From: Brachycybe producta
Taxonomy: Eukaryota; Arthropoda; Diplopoda; Playtdesmida; Andrognathidae
Direction: 5' to 3'
Assembly (NCBI GenBank): GCA_036925085.1
Contig: JAUPFP010000006.1
Span: 4,243,131-4,307,130, forward strand
DNA length: 64,000 nt
Position numbers and translations under genes: made by a program. The notes under the pieces are model-generated. The model saw only the letters and a program-made list of their open reading frames with translations. It was not told where the DNA came from and did not search any database. This document shows positions 23,435 to 36,800 of this stretch, piece by piece. The number at the start of each line of letters is the position of its first letter. Within the stretch, counting starts at the first letter, position 1.

Positions 23435-23752
23435 CTAAGCATGTCAAACTTGTGGCCCACAACGAATACCTATGCAGCCCAGCCAATATAACAGTACTAC
23501 TTTTATAGATTTACTAGCTTTTTTCATCCATTTACTACTTTTTCTCACCTTTGAAATATATTATATAATTCTCATTTTGTGCAGCCGTTATTACATTTCT
23601 AAAGTAACAATCTATTGTCCTCGTTCTTTTTTATAAGTCTGTACTTTTCGAAATAAACCTACGTTTCTATAAAAAAAATGGAAGTTTTTGTTTTTTTGCG
23701 GCCCACATAAACTTAGACCTAGTTTATTTGGCCCATGAGTTTGACATGCTTG
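23435..23752. mobile_element. hAT-type MITE with perfect 8-bp target duplication
   Basis: 318 bp, ends CTAAGCATGTCAAAC and GTTTGACATGCTTG, internal GTGGCCCA/TGGCCCAT motifs. The 8-bp sequence GTCTAGGA occurs exactly on both sides (23427-23434 and 23753-23760), diagnostic for hAT-like insertion. No transposase frame. Confidence 0.88.
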
Positions 23753-23760
23753 GTCTAGGA

Positions 23761-24877
23761 TAAAATGAATTGATTTTGTAAAAAACAAATCAAACAGACT
23801 TCAAATGAAGTGCTTGCGAAACTAAAATTGTCAGCAACATTTGAAATAGTTGACAAAAAAAAAATCAGTTATCGAGCAAAAAACACTTCACTCTTGCGTG
23901 AAAAAAGGCACTGTTAGAAACAACTTCAACTACTCCAAGGAAAATCAAGTATTCAAGAATACATATGCACAACTGTACACAAAATGACAAACAGTATATA
24001 TTTTCAAAAACACAAAATGTAAAAAAAAAAATGGTGTTTTAACTAAAAAAACAAACTTGGTGACGATCACGCACAAATAAATCAATAACGATCACACACA
24101 CAAACCAAATGAAACAAGCTTTGTTAATATTTATATAATTCTTCACAATTGTAAGAATAAGGGACCGACGATCATTTCGAAATAATTACATTAATGACTG
24201 AACAACACACGCCCAAGCACAATATACAAAAAAAAATGGAAGTTCGTTTGTAAAACTCAAACTAAAACACACACAAAACAAATGTTGAATATGATGAAAA
24301 AGTAAAAAACACGTGACATTAGTGTCTAAGTTTTAACTCAAAAAAATAATTCTAACTTATGATCATCACCACCATTCTTTTTAATTCCTATTTATAAATC
24401 AAGGAAATTTGTACCTTGAACGAACTCTCTCGTTCCAAAGAAATATCTGTACATAAAAATATACGAACACAGTAGAAAGAAACACACAAAAAATTGAGAT
24501 TTTAAGGCAAACAGCGACAACAGCAAAACTAAAAGAATCAATCATTACCTAACAAAAGAAGAAAATAATAATCAAAAACAAGAATCACTTGTATCGTTGC
24601 ATTTACATAGATACAACGCAACAATCACACGGTCTAATCCCTCGAAGCCGCCTCTCCCGGTATCAGAAGAAATAAAAATAATAAAAAAGAACAACTTATA
24701 CCAACACCGAGAATTTCTTTACCGGTATTTTTGGTCGATTTTGCTGTTGCGTTTCGAGTGAGGCGAAAAAAAAAATACAAAAACTAATTACATGTAAGAC
24801 ATAATACATTTATGATGATAATCGAATAAAGCGGACATGTAAACCTGTTACTGCCTTAACAAAGTAGCAAACTGTAT
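23761..24877 (-). other. Probable 4E-T 3' UTR and downstream spacer
   Basis: No repeat family, exon or RNA gene is seen. Because it follows the 4E-T stop codon on the minus strand and is free of mobile elements, much of it may be 3' UTR. No convincing minus-strand AATAAA could be chosen. Confidence 0.35.
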
Positions 24878-27800
24878 TTAATTCTGCACACTTGCTTGCT
24901 GTTGCCTCTGCTCTACTTCTTCGACATATTGTGCCTTTTGCATTGGAACGGGTGGCAAATCAGTCATCTTTTGCTTAAGAACATCAGATCCAAACCACTT
25001 GACCAGGTTATGAATTGGGCTATGACGGCCACCAGTAACTCCACTCGGCTGTAGACCACATGCGTTCTTCAGTAAATCACTCACGTTCGGATTCATAGTA
25101 CTACTGTGAAATGATTGATCTAATGCAAGGACCATAAAATAAAAAGTAAATTAACAACACTATTGTTAAGAGGTTACATCACAAAATTACTTCAAAAAAT
25201 CTAGAATCGTTTTTCTATTGAGCCCATAGACCCGATGTTAAAGAAAAATGTTAATTTTTATAATACACAGTCGTGGCCATGTTTATTTTTCATATTTAAA
25301 GCTGTCCAATATTAAGTTGTCAAAGTGCAATGTGCACCTTAAACATATGCTGATTGAGTGATAGATTGACAAAAAATTGTTAAGTGTGGTTTTATTTCTA
25401 AAAACTTTCAAAATCACGAATTTCTAACTCTTACATTAAACTCATTGAGCACACCCCCAAATAAGAAAAAAAAAACATCCGTTAAAATGTTGATACAAAT
25501 ACGTAAAAATAATTTTTAAAAAAACACAATTAAACCACAGTGAAGCCAACACATTAATGCATTTGCTGATTTTTTTTGTTTTTTAAAAAATTATTTTTAT
25601 GAGCAACTTATTGGATGTTTTTTTTTCTTATTTGGGCGTATTCAAAGGAGTTTAACGTAAGAGTTAGAAATTCGCGATTTTGAAATAGTTTTTAAAAAAA
25701 TAACGGCACTTGCCAATTTTTTGTCATTCTATCACTCGATTAACACATATTTAAGGTGCACACTGCACTTTGATAACTTAATATTGGACAACTTTAAATA
25801 TGTAAAATAAACACATTATTACGGCCACTGCGTATTTTTCTTTAACATCGGGTCTATGGGATCAATAGAAAAACGATGCTAGCGCTCTTTGCGGAGATTT
25901 TTCGAAGTAATTTTGTGATGTAGCCTCTTAATTCACTTTATCGTTAAGAACGAAATAGTTATCGTTCGCATTACCAACTGCAATACCCGATTGATGACCA
26001 CCACCCGTTTGTAAAGGGAGACTTTGTCGACCACCAGATGCACCCACTCCCATAAACAACTGTTGGACAGCGAGTGGGTGAATGTTATGTGCTTGCATCA
26101 GCTGACTATTAGCAGATGGCATCTGGCGAGGATCAGGTAACCTCTGTTGAAGTGCTGCAAGTGGGTTCAGTTGAGATAGTGGATTTGTGGCTGTTAACAG
26201 TGAAACAATAACTTAATTTAAGTTGGTATATAAGCAGATAGTGGAAAAAACATGCAATGCAATACAATACAATAAAATAACATCTTGACCATTTACTGAG
26301 TGTTGCTAACGCGGGAATTACCACAACGAAAAATCGAAGAAAAAAAACAGATAAAAATAAAAAAATTTAAAAAATAAAAATTTCTAAAATTACAGAAAAT
26401 AACCTAGTATTAGTGATCAGTGTAAGTAAACCTACAAGTATATTTAAAAAATGTAGGAACCCCCAACAAAGCTGTGAAAGTCCTTTTTAGGACTCGTGAC
26501 GATCTCCCTTAAAAAAGGAATGAGAGATTTGAATCCTCGAATCCCGCGAATCTTGAACAATATTCGAGGTTCGAAAACTCGAATCTTCGCGCTTTTTTCG
26601 TCTTTCGAATCCTAACCTAAAAACTGTGAAAAACTGGTAAAATTAGTTTTAACTCCATTGACCTCCAATAGAAGCGTCCCCCACTAACAAACACAAAAAA
26701 CGGCGATTATTGCAATTTCGGTGGTACCATCACCTTGTGGCGATCCTGAGTGAAGCTACACTGTGTTTTATTATTAATAATTTAATATTTAATATTATTT
26801 CACTTATTTGTATCTTCTTAATGAATAATATAGGATTCTTATGTGAAGGATTCGAGAACCTTTTAGGATTTGGATTCGAGAAAATGTACGAATCGTCCCA
26901 CCTCTACTTTAAAGTCTCTTTTTAAAACCCTATGTAACAGAGTACGTGATGAAATCTGTTTATATTTACTGAATCAAAATAACTGTACAATTTACTTACT
27001 TTGAGGAATCATACCACGCAAGTGAACATTACTAGAGCCTTGGGTAGGTCTTGCAGGTCCCATTACACCAGGGGTACACATAGGAGGGGTTATATTCGTG
27101 TTTCCACTCAATGGTAAGTTACCATGCGCCAAAGATGTTGTTGGCATTGGCTGGCTCTGAACATTTTGTTGCTATTGTGAAAATCAAAAGTCGTTTGAAA
27201 ATGTAGAACACAGCAACTCAATAAATGCACACTAAACTTAAATGAGTCTACCTGAATCCTTAGCTGCTTCATGACTTCGTAGTTACTAGAGTTAGAAATA
27301 AATGGCTTATTCCGAGTACCAAGAAAATGTCCTTGGGAATTTACACCGCGCTGAACTTGGCTGCCCATAGCTAAAAACAAAAATAAAAAGAGATTTTTAC
27401 ATGTTACAGCATGAACCCAACTACAGTGGAAACCGATTAACAAGAAATGGAAGACGAGACCGGAATATTTTTTCATGTTTAAAAGAAAATTGTTACGCTA
27501 TTCGGTCTTCACTGTATTACAAATTATCCCAAAAATAAATGCATGTAACCGCCCTTTAGAATAGAAGTGCTACACACAGGAATAAAGAAAAAAGTATGTA
27601 AGAGAATGAGTGAACCCATATTGACAAAATCAGTAAACAATACAGCAAAGAATATTTAAGATCTGCATGGCTGAGATACACAATATCACATTTTAACATT
27701 AGTGTGTAACTGGTTTTTTTGTTTCAGGCGACTCGTTTCACAAAGTTCCTCTAGAAACAATTCAAAGTTTGATAAGTACTAAAGCCTAGTACACATCTGG

Positions 27801-30800
27801 ATTTTTTTGTAGTGATACACTGTAGCAGGGCTGCTCCGATTGAATGTTGCGGAGCAGAATCGCAACTGACGCGGAGCAGAATCGCAACTGACGCGGAGCA
27901 GAATCGCAACTGACGCGATTCAGACTCGCAACATTGTTCCTAGTCCACACCTACACTCAAGTTTCTCTTCATCCTTCTGGCTTTCACCATGTAAATATAA
28001 ATAGCGGAAGCAGCCCCTTGCAATATGGGCCTACACGGTGATTGATAAGAGGGGCAAATAAAGCAGGAACAGTGGTGGGCACACATGCTCTTCTGATTAG
28101 ATTAAGATCCCATTGAACAATTTCAACATCACCATTAGTTTTAAATTCTCCATAATTAACAGAATCATCAGCAAAAAGTTGTATTGAGCTGCTGATAACA
28201 TTAGGTATAAGCAACAGAAAAAGAGGACTGAGAATGCTACTTTGAGGAAACACCATCAATTTGAACACACTGCTGCCTACTTGGTTATAAAGGATGATAC
28301 CCACATGACTACTTGATTTCGGATATTAAAATATGCTTTATTTGTCTACTCCTAGGCATGTGGCATATTCCACTGAAGTGCACTAATTTAGGTATGGGCT
28401 GATTTCTGTGGTCAATTCTTTCATATTTGAAGAATACGCTGGTGATATATTCAAAAACCGAAACCAGTTCCACAACTAAAACATGATTTGAACACAGATA
28501 ACTGTTCCAGCAGCATTTTTCTTTAATAGGGTTTTCATATGTTGCAACATTGTTTAATTCAGGTCTCGCTCTCTGCTGCATTGGTTAAAGGTTTTCATCA
28601 CTAACGCTCGCATTATGCTCTAGACATACTCATTCCATCCATAATATACTGTAGTATATATATACAAGTTTGAAATAGTCAGCATATTCATAACACCATG
28701 GAACAAATGTGGCATTTTCACATTTAATTCTAAAAGTACAGGTAATTCCACCACCCAAATTTGCGTGCACAGTTTCTACAGTTATTACGTTGGCTGCTTT
28801 TGACGATTCGGCGTCCTTGAAGGGGCAACTGGTTACTCAGGTTAGGTGAAAGGGGGACAGTGGATCCACCATGTGATGAAACCTGTCCATTTATAAAGCC
28901 TAGCCTGTGAACTGGCATTTGTAAAGACGACGCTTGTATTATGTCGCCATCAGAGTGACCACATCCAGTTGTGGGCACAATTGCCACCATATCAACATTT
29001 CCTGCACATAAAAAGCACACAACGGGTACTATAATTGCCCACAAACATGTCACACACAGCTTAGGTGACAACATGTGAATCCTTGGTAAGATGCACATAG
29101 CACCAACCATGATTGAATCAATTGTTTTTTTTTTTACTAAAAATTAATATAAAATAATTTCTTAAAATAAAACTTAATCCTAAAAGAATTTGACTTGTCA
29201 AAATGAAGAATGTTAAATTTGGTGAAATCCAATTGTTTATCACATGATTGATATGATCCTACCATTTGTGCATTACCTATTGATAAATTTATTAATTACA
29301 GAAAAACATCCGGACATGACTGATTGTAATTTATATTACAAAATTATATCAAATGTGACATTTCAGTGTTTTTAGTATTTAAAAGAAACGCCTATCTTAA
29401 TTCTTACCGTGACTGCAAATCATCATTTGAGGTTGTTGTTGCAGCAGTGCACTCGTTTTCGAAGCCTCCTTCTCTTTACCAGCTTGCATCTTCCTCATCA
29501 CAGCTGTTGGAGTGAAGGACTGCGCCAAAACAACCGGACTCTGATGAATTAACAATTTAAGTCAATCATTCATTACACAATACAAAACTAAATTACAATA
29601 AGAGTTTGAGATATAGTAAAGTAAAAACAAACAAAAAAAAACGAATAAAAAAGATTACAAAGTCAAATGGACTGAGCTATCAATTAAGACAGCACCAGTC
29701 AACAATACACTTCGATAAAAAGCAATAAAAGACTATAACAAAGTATAGTCAGTTTTGCACAACACCATTGGAGAAGCTACCTGTGCAAAACTGACTAATT
29801 CTTTGTTATAGTCTTTGATTGCTTCTTATCGAAGTGTATTGTTGACTGGTGCCGTCTTAATTGATGGCTCAGTCCATTTGGCTTTGTAACATTTTTTATT
29901 CCTTTTCTTGATTTTAAATTCAAGCCAATTGCTACTTATGGTTATTTAATTAAAGTAAAAACGATTATCTTACTTTTCCACTAGCAGTACTAGTCGAGGG
30001 CATCATGGTCAAACTGTCCAACTTTGAAGTATTTGGAGACCTTGAACTGGAATGCATTTAAAAAACATTAGAATTAACTACTTAAAAATAGTTGAATAAT
30101 TTACACTGTTTCAGTGTAATATATCATTATCTCATTTTAATATACCCCGAAACAGAAATTGTTTCAATTTCTGTTTCGGGGTATATTGATATACATGATT
30201 TCAAAGTGATTTTAACGGTAAACACAAATTTCGAAACAAATTTTTAGAAACTTAAAAACATTATCCAAAAATACATATTTTAAGTTTAACTTTTACTTCA
30301 GGGAAATGCAATTACACAAGACAAAATGTTTTTAGAAATATTTTTCAAGAACATTCTTTAGAAAATTATTTTAAAATTTTTTTTAACAATTTTTTTTAAA
30401 TGTTTTTTTTTGTTGAAAAACTAAAAAAAAAAGCTTTTTACAAATGTTTTTATGAAAAAATAATAAAAAATCATATTATAAAGCTACATTTTACGGTAAA
30501 ATTATTGTTTCTATATTACATACCCATGCAATTCTTGTCTTTTGCGGTAGTTTTCTTTCTGTTCTTCTAGCTTCTTTTTGATCAAGGCATTCTGCATTAT
30601 CTGTTGTGTGTGCGCCCGTAGTTCTTGAGGAGATGGTACACGAGTTATGACATGAGGCTAAAAATAAATACACCAACATGTTATCAAACATGTACAAGCA
30701 CATAATACCACAATTATCCATAAACATCTTACTTGAACATGCAGCGTGTTTGGATTCAAAGAATTTCCTGTAGGAGCAATAGATTGCGTAATTTGCGATG

Positions 30801-33800
30801 GGTGGATAGGTGACGGTGCATGACTAATAAGTGGTGGAGTCTGCCCAAATACTAGAATATACAGGTTGCTTATTAAATACTGTACGAGCACTATGCGGAT
30901 CTTTCCCCGATTCTAATGACTATTTCAGACAACCTACATATAGCCAAGCTATGAGCTTCACTCAGAAAACAAGCGTAAAACAGTGGTCACTCGTAAACCT
31001 TATATCTGATGCAAATAATAGTTGATGTGGTTCTAGGTCACTTAACCTAATACCTAGTACACGCCTGATAATTTAAATGCATTTAATAATAAACGTGTTC
31101 TACAGAGCCACGTGAAGGGTAAACAAACAATATATCGAATTCAATTTATTCAGTTAATAATCTCAAAATATTCAGTTAATAATCTCAAAATATTCAGTTA
31201 ATAATCTCAAAATATTCAGTTAATAATCTCAAAATATTCAGTTAATAATCTCAAAATATTCAGTTAATAATCTCAAAATATTCAGTTAATAATCTCAAAA
31301 TATTCAGTTAATAATCTCAAAATATTCAGTTAATAATCTCAAAATATTCAGTTAATAATCTCAAAATATTCAGTTAATACTTAAATATAATATAGAAACT
31401 ATTTGATAAAACATTGATTTAGAATTTCAATTTAAAATATTAATAATAAAGTCAACGTTTTTATTTGGTTCATGTCCTTAACTGGATTCCGTATAATTCA
31501 CCAAAACACTTAATTTGAATTGATTTAACTCGTGTGTACAAGGTATAAAGCTGCTAAACCTAATACCTTATACGGAATCCAGTTAACGACATGAACCGAA
31601 TAAAAATTTACTTTATTATTAATATTTTAAATTGAAATCAATATTTTGTCAGTAGTTTATATATTATATTTAAGTATTAATTCAATATTTTCAGATTATT
31701 AACTGAATAAATTGAATTCGACATATTGTTTGTTTGCCGTTCACAGGGCTATCTCTGTAGAACCCGTTTATTATTTAAATGCATTTAAATTATCAGGTGT
31801 GAGTACTAGGTATAAACCTTTTCACTTAAAGAAGTTCTATAAAATTTTATCAAACAAAAACAATTAAGTGGCTACAGGTATGATTAAGTTCATGCTTTAT
31901 GCAATATCTGGAATAGCAGTTACACATGGCACGTTTGAGCAGTTTTTTTTTGGAAGGTAATTTGTAAGTGCACGAATAACTTTTTTTAATTAAAAAAACG
32001 TTTTTTAAATAGAAGGAATTAAAACTAGGTTATCCAACAATATACATAAATAACCATACACGAAACAAACGAATGTAAACGAAAAACTAACGCACCATGG
32101 CGTATTGGCACGTTCAGACCAAGCTCGTGTGCCATTCTAGAACAGTTCGCGAGCAGAAACAACCCGGTTTACAACGGAGTGAGCTCATTACGACAGTTGA
32201 TAATTATTACAATTATTAATATCTTCATGACCTCTTTAATAAAAACGCAAACACTACGGGAACTCTTGACGGACTAACAAATTGGAGAGCTGTTTGCCAT
32301 GCGAACGTGAAAACGCTATTTTTTTTGGACCGCTAATTTTTATAGACCGGTAATGCCGGGTTTTAGTTATTCAAACAGTTAGAATTTGTTAATATTTCTC
32401 TTGTAAAAACTTTGTGAAAAGAATGTAAGTTTTGCTGGAGTTAGGTTATGGCATCAAAACGGGCCATTACCTATTTAAACAGCTGTCAAGTTGCCCTAGG
32501 AAGGGCCATACCCATGCCTATTTTAGAGAAACTATACGGGTTGTCTGAACTATTCAACAAGACTCACTTAGAGGTGAAGGGATACGAGGCCGTTGTTTTT
32601 GTTGCTGCTGCTGCTGCAACATTTTAAGCTGCATGTTTTCGCAATTGTGAGGCGAATGTGAGCTCGGGCTAATACAATCATGAATCAAATGCGACTGCGA
32701 TATATGACTTGGTGGCGAATGCGGCCTTTGAATAATAGGTGGTTGAATGGAACCTGGCTGCAGTGGTTGTGCAGCTTGCTGTTGCTGCTGCTGTTTTAAA
32801 ATTGCAGCCAAAATTTCACGTTGCTGCTGCTGAATGCTGTTGGCAGATGGTTGTTGTGGTTGCATCATCGGCTGTCGACCAATTTGATCACCCCGAACAC
32901 CTTATAACAAAATTTGTCATATAAATAGGGTAATACAAGAAAAGGACTAGCACTAATCAACTAACACTAAAGTGTAAATAGTAGAGCTAGACTGTGTACC
33001 TTTAAATAAACGTTGTTGAAACAAAGTGACATGAATAGTGCTCTCAGTTAAAAAACACGGGATATAGACACTTTCCCTATGAACACTTGCCCTAAAGGGA
33101 CATTTTCTATAAATCTACTTGCCCTAAACCCATTTGCCCTAAAAGGACATTTTCCCTAAATCTACCTGCCCTAAACCCATTTGCCCTAAAGGGACATTGT
33201 GACGACCCGGTTTCGCACTCACCACCAAAATGGTGAGTGCAAACGAATTCCCAGTGGTGCCTCCCCATTTGCTTTTTTAGCAATTGGGGTCTAGTCCCTT
33301 TGTTATGAAGTTGTAGCAAAGGTGAAAGGTGTTTTTAGTTTACAGGTGTTCCTCAAGGTGGCATCATGGAGGAATGATCTCACCCCACCTGAGTAAATAA
33401 GTCTGCACTCAGGTAGTCTCTGGGCAGTTGGTTGGACCCTGGAGAGCTTGACAGCCAGAGGCTCTGCTCTGGCCAGTTCAAGTCTTTGTTCATTTATTTT
33501 GTGGTTTGCCAAGGTGGCACTTTGGCTACCTTGGCAACCATTGTTCTTTTATTGTATAAAGTTTATTTTTACTGTTGGCCAAATCAGGCCAGCAGCTATT
33601 GTATATTTTATTGCAACTCATCAATCATTTTTTTTGGGTCTATATTTGGGAGATTTTGTGGTTGGTGAGCACGTTCCTTCATCCAAACTACCCAACACCC
33701 CGGGACGGTATTGACCAGTCCCTGTCATTTGCGAGGGTGGCAACTGGCATTGCATCGTAGAACACGACGTGCGACTCCGTCAACATATCATCCTGTTGCC

Positions 33801-36800
33801 AGCAGAGTACACTGCTAAACATCCCGTGTTTTGTTTCCGCCTGGACCACGCGTCGGGTAAGCATTGGGGTTTTGCTTACAAATCATTGTAGCAACCAGGT
33901 GGATTGTTACAACATTTGCCCTTAAGGGACCTTTGTTCTAAAACCATCTACCCTAAAAACATTTTCTTCTCTCCTTTCATAAGGTTGCTGTCATGACAGC
34001 AACTAAAATAGGTAAGACATTTTAATTTATGTCCTTCGTGTACATTGATATTCGTTTCAACCCGTTAGTTAAACAACTGCAAATGATTTGGCTTTTGGCA
34101 GGTGCATTTCATAGTGGTCTCGTAGCATCCAGAAATGTTGCACGTATTTCAATCTTTCCATTCTCAAGTTCAATGCAGAACAACTTTTAATCTCATTAGA
34201 ACTTTGTTGCTTAGGTAAATTTAAAAAAAAATTACAAAAAACAATCAAAACAGAAAAAAAAACTCACCCAACTGCATAGCAATGTTGTCATTCATTTGGA
34301 CGTTAGACTGTTGCAGTGAACCAAGGTGAGTAGGTGCAAAGGTGTACATATCAGTAGATTGCACCGTACTTCCCTGGTTTATGACAATTTTAGCAAGTGG
34401 ATTATTTTGCAAATTCGAGTTGATAGAAATCCCTTGTGATCCTCCTGATGAATGCTGTGGCTGTGATGGTCTGTGACCTAAAGCTGATAAATGAAACATT
34501 TTAATTATGAATCCAGTGAAATAAGAAAAAAAAAAAAACATGCTAAGCATCATTGTAGCCACCACTAAGCACAAACAAAATTTATTTTTGCGTAGGTTTT
34601 TTACCAGGAGCTGAGATAATGAATATTTAAGATGTAAACTGAATAAATGGTATGTGGGCGGAGGGGGGGGGGGGGGGGGGGGGAAATAGGAAGTTTTGTT
34701 TGGCAAGTAAAGGCCAATGACATACATTAAGTAGAAAGTATGGCGTACGTAAGCATACTATTCATTCTAGACTGGAGCTAAATTGCAACAACATATTGAG
34801 ACGTTTCAGGCCCGTATACGTATCTTACGTATTTATTTTATTTTATATTTACGCTTCTGTTGGGTCCTGTAACCTTATTAGAATTTTGGGTCACTCGGTA
34901 CTGTATATTTAAGGTGCACATTGCACTTTGAAAACTTAATATTGGACAACTTTAAATATGAAAAGTAAACATTGACACAACTGTGTATTTTAAAAATTAA
35001 CATTTTTCCTTAACATTGGGTCTATGGGCTCAATAGAAAAACGATGCTAGCGCTCTTTGCGGAGATTTTTCGAAGTAATTTTGTGATATAACCTCTTAAC
35101 TATAAAACAAATCTAATCATTAAAACAAAATCAATCAAGATAATATAACGCCAAACCTAATTATTTTGCTGGAACAGAATGGGTTTAAATTTAAAATAAC
35201 TCACCAGCTAATATATCTTGTTCAGTTGGTGCATTCTTCAAGATACTCATCAAATGAGCACTATTGGTTGAACCATCGCTTGTGAAATTGTTTCCCTGTA
35301 AACCAATAATAAAATGGGTAAAATTAATATGGTAAAGAAACATGAACAAAAATAATGTAAATCCCAAATGATTTACTTATGTAATTGTATCACCAAGGTG
35401 GCTTGTTTTTTAACCATTGTGGTTAAAACCATGGGTTTAACCACTTGGTTTTTCTAAGTAAGCCTTTGGTTTTAACCAAAGACGATTTTATTTTGTAAAT
35501 TGTACTTTTTGCATAGGTCATACTGTGACTCATAAAGGTCATGGGACTTGCAGATTGTAACAGAAGGTTTTTATGTCTATGCCCCCACACGTTATTCAGA
35601 CGAATCAGAAGATTTGGGTTAATAGAACTATTAGTTTAATTACTATAATATTTATATTATTACATTAGTATTTGATCTTTGAATAAACAATGAAAATATG
35701 CACAATATGCAAAATACAAAAATACACTTCCCAGTGTGACAGTGTCTTATAGTCAGTGTAGTAGTTTAAAAAAAAACGTATTTTATGGTTTAAATAAAAA
35801 AAACAGGTTTAAACATAAAAAACCGGATTAATTATTTTTTCTTCAAACCTAAAAAACCAGCCACCCTGATTATCACATGTTTTTTTCTTTTATTTATTTT
35901 TATCTACAAGTGACTATCAAACAACCTCCCCCCTTAATAAAAACGTTAGGGCCTATACACACACACACACAAGCAAGCAAGCAAGCAAACACAAAGCACC
36001 TAAAAAGACCTGTACTAGCCAACAATAAAAAAACCCAAAGGACTCACAAACAAGCCTCGCCTCAATGAACCAGGCATTACTAGTGACAAGAGAGCTTCCA
36101 AAATAAAAAAACCATACAAATCTTTAGGCTCTCAATACCGGTATACTAAAAAAAAAAGCGCAACCTTTGCAAAACGTATATAAACATATACGCATATATA
36201 AACATATTGCCGTGACTGCGTGTATTTTAAAAATTAACATTTTTTCTTTAACATTGGGTCTGTAGGCTCAATAGAAAAACGATGCTAGAACTCTTTGCGG
36301 AGATTTTTCAAAGTAATTTTGCTATGTAACCTCTTAAAAAAGTTATGATTTTTTGTTGTCATGGCGGCCATTTTCTACGGGATAGTTAGTATGTGCGAAA
36401 ATTTTCAAGGTCAAACATTAAGTAGTAACTTTAGTGCAGTCGTTAATACAACCCTACTCGTTCAGCAGAGATGACAATACATTGCTTGAAATGTACTCAA
36501 AAAAAAAAGTGGAAACGTTTTATAATATCTGATAAATCGTTTTTTTTTCTGTTTCAAACAAAATTGGTAACAATAAAAGGAGATGAAATGCTAAGAAGTT
36601 TGATTCAATTGGAAGAAAAGAAAAAAATCAAAAAATCCACAAGCAATGAAACAATATCAATTTCTGGGGAAGGAAACCAAGATAACTTTATATTCTTTCA
36701 TGAACAATTTCAATAAAATTCCCACCAACTACAAACAGCACAACCGAAACAGCGAGTCTTCCCAGTAATCCACTGTAGTCCAGTCCAGAATTCTTGATTT

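Noticed and set aside
28309-28581. 90-residue minus-strand open frame next to the LINE RT fragment
   Set aside because: No recognisable RT motif or splice-consistent role; probably chance or decayed LINE sequence.
31148-31378. CRISPR-like regular array
   Set aside because: Units are contiguous with no unique spacers; it is a eukaryotic minisatellite inside a foldback element.
34245-34727. 160-residue minus-strand open frame with a poly-Pro start
   Set aside because: Only 34268-34483 is a 4E-T exon; the poly-Pro is the antisense reading of the poly-G run and lies in the intron.
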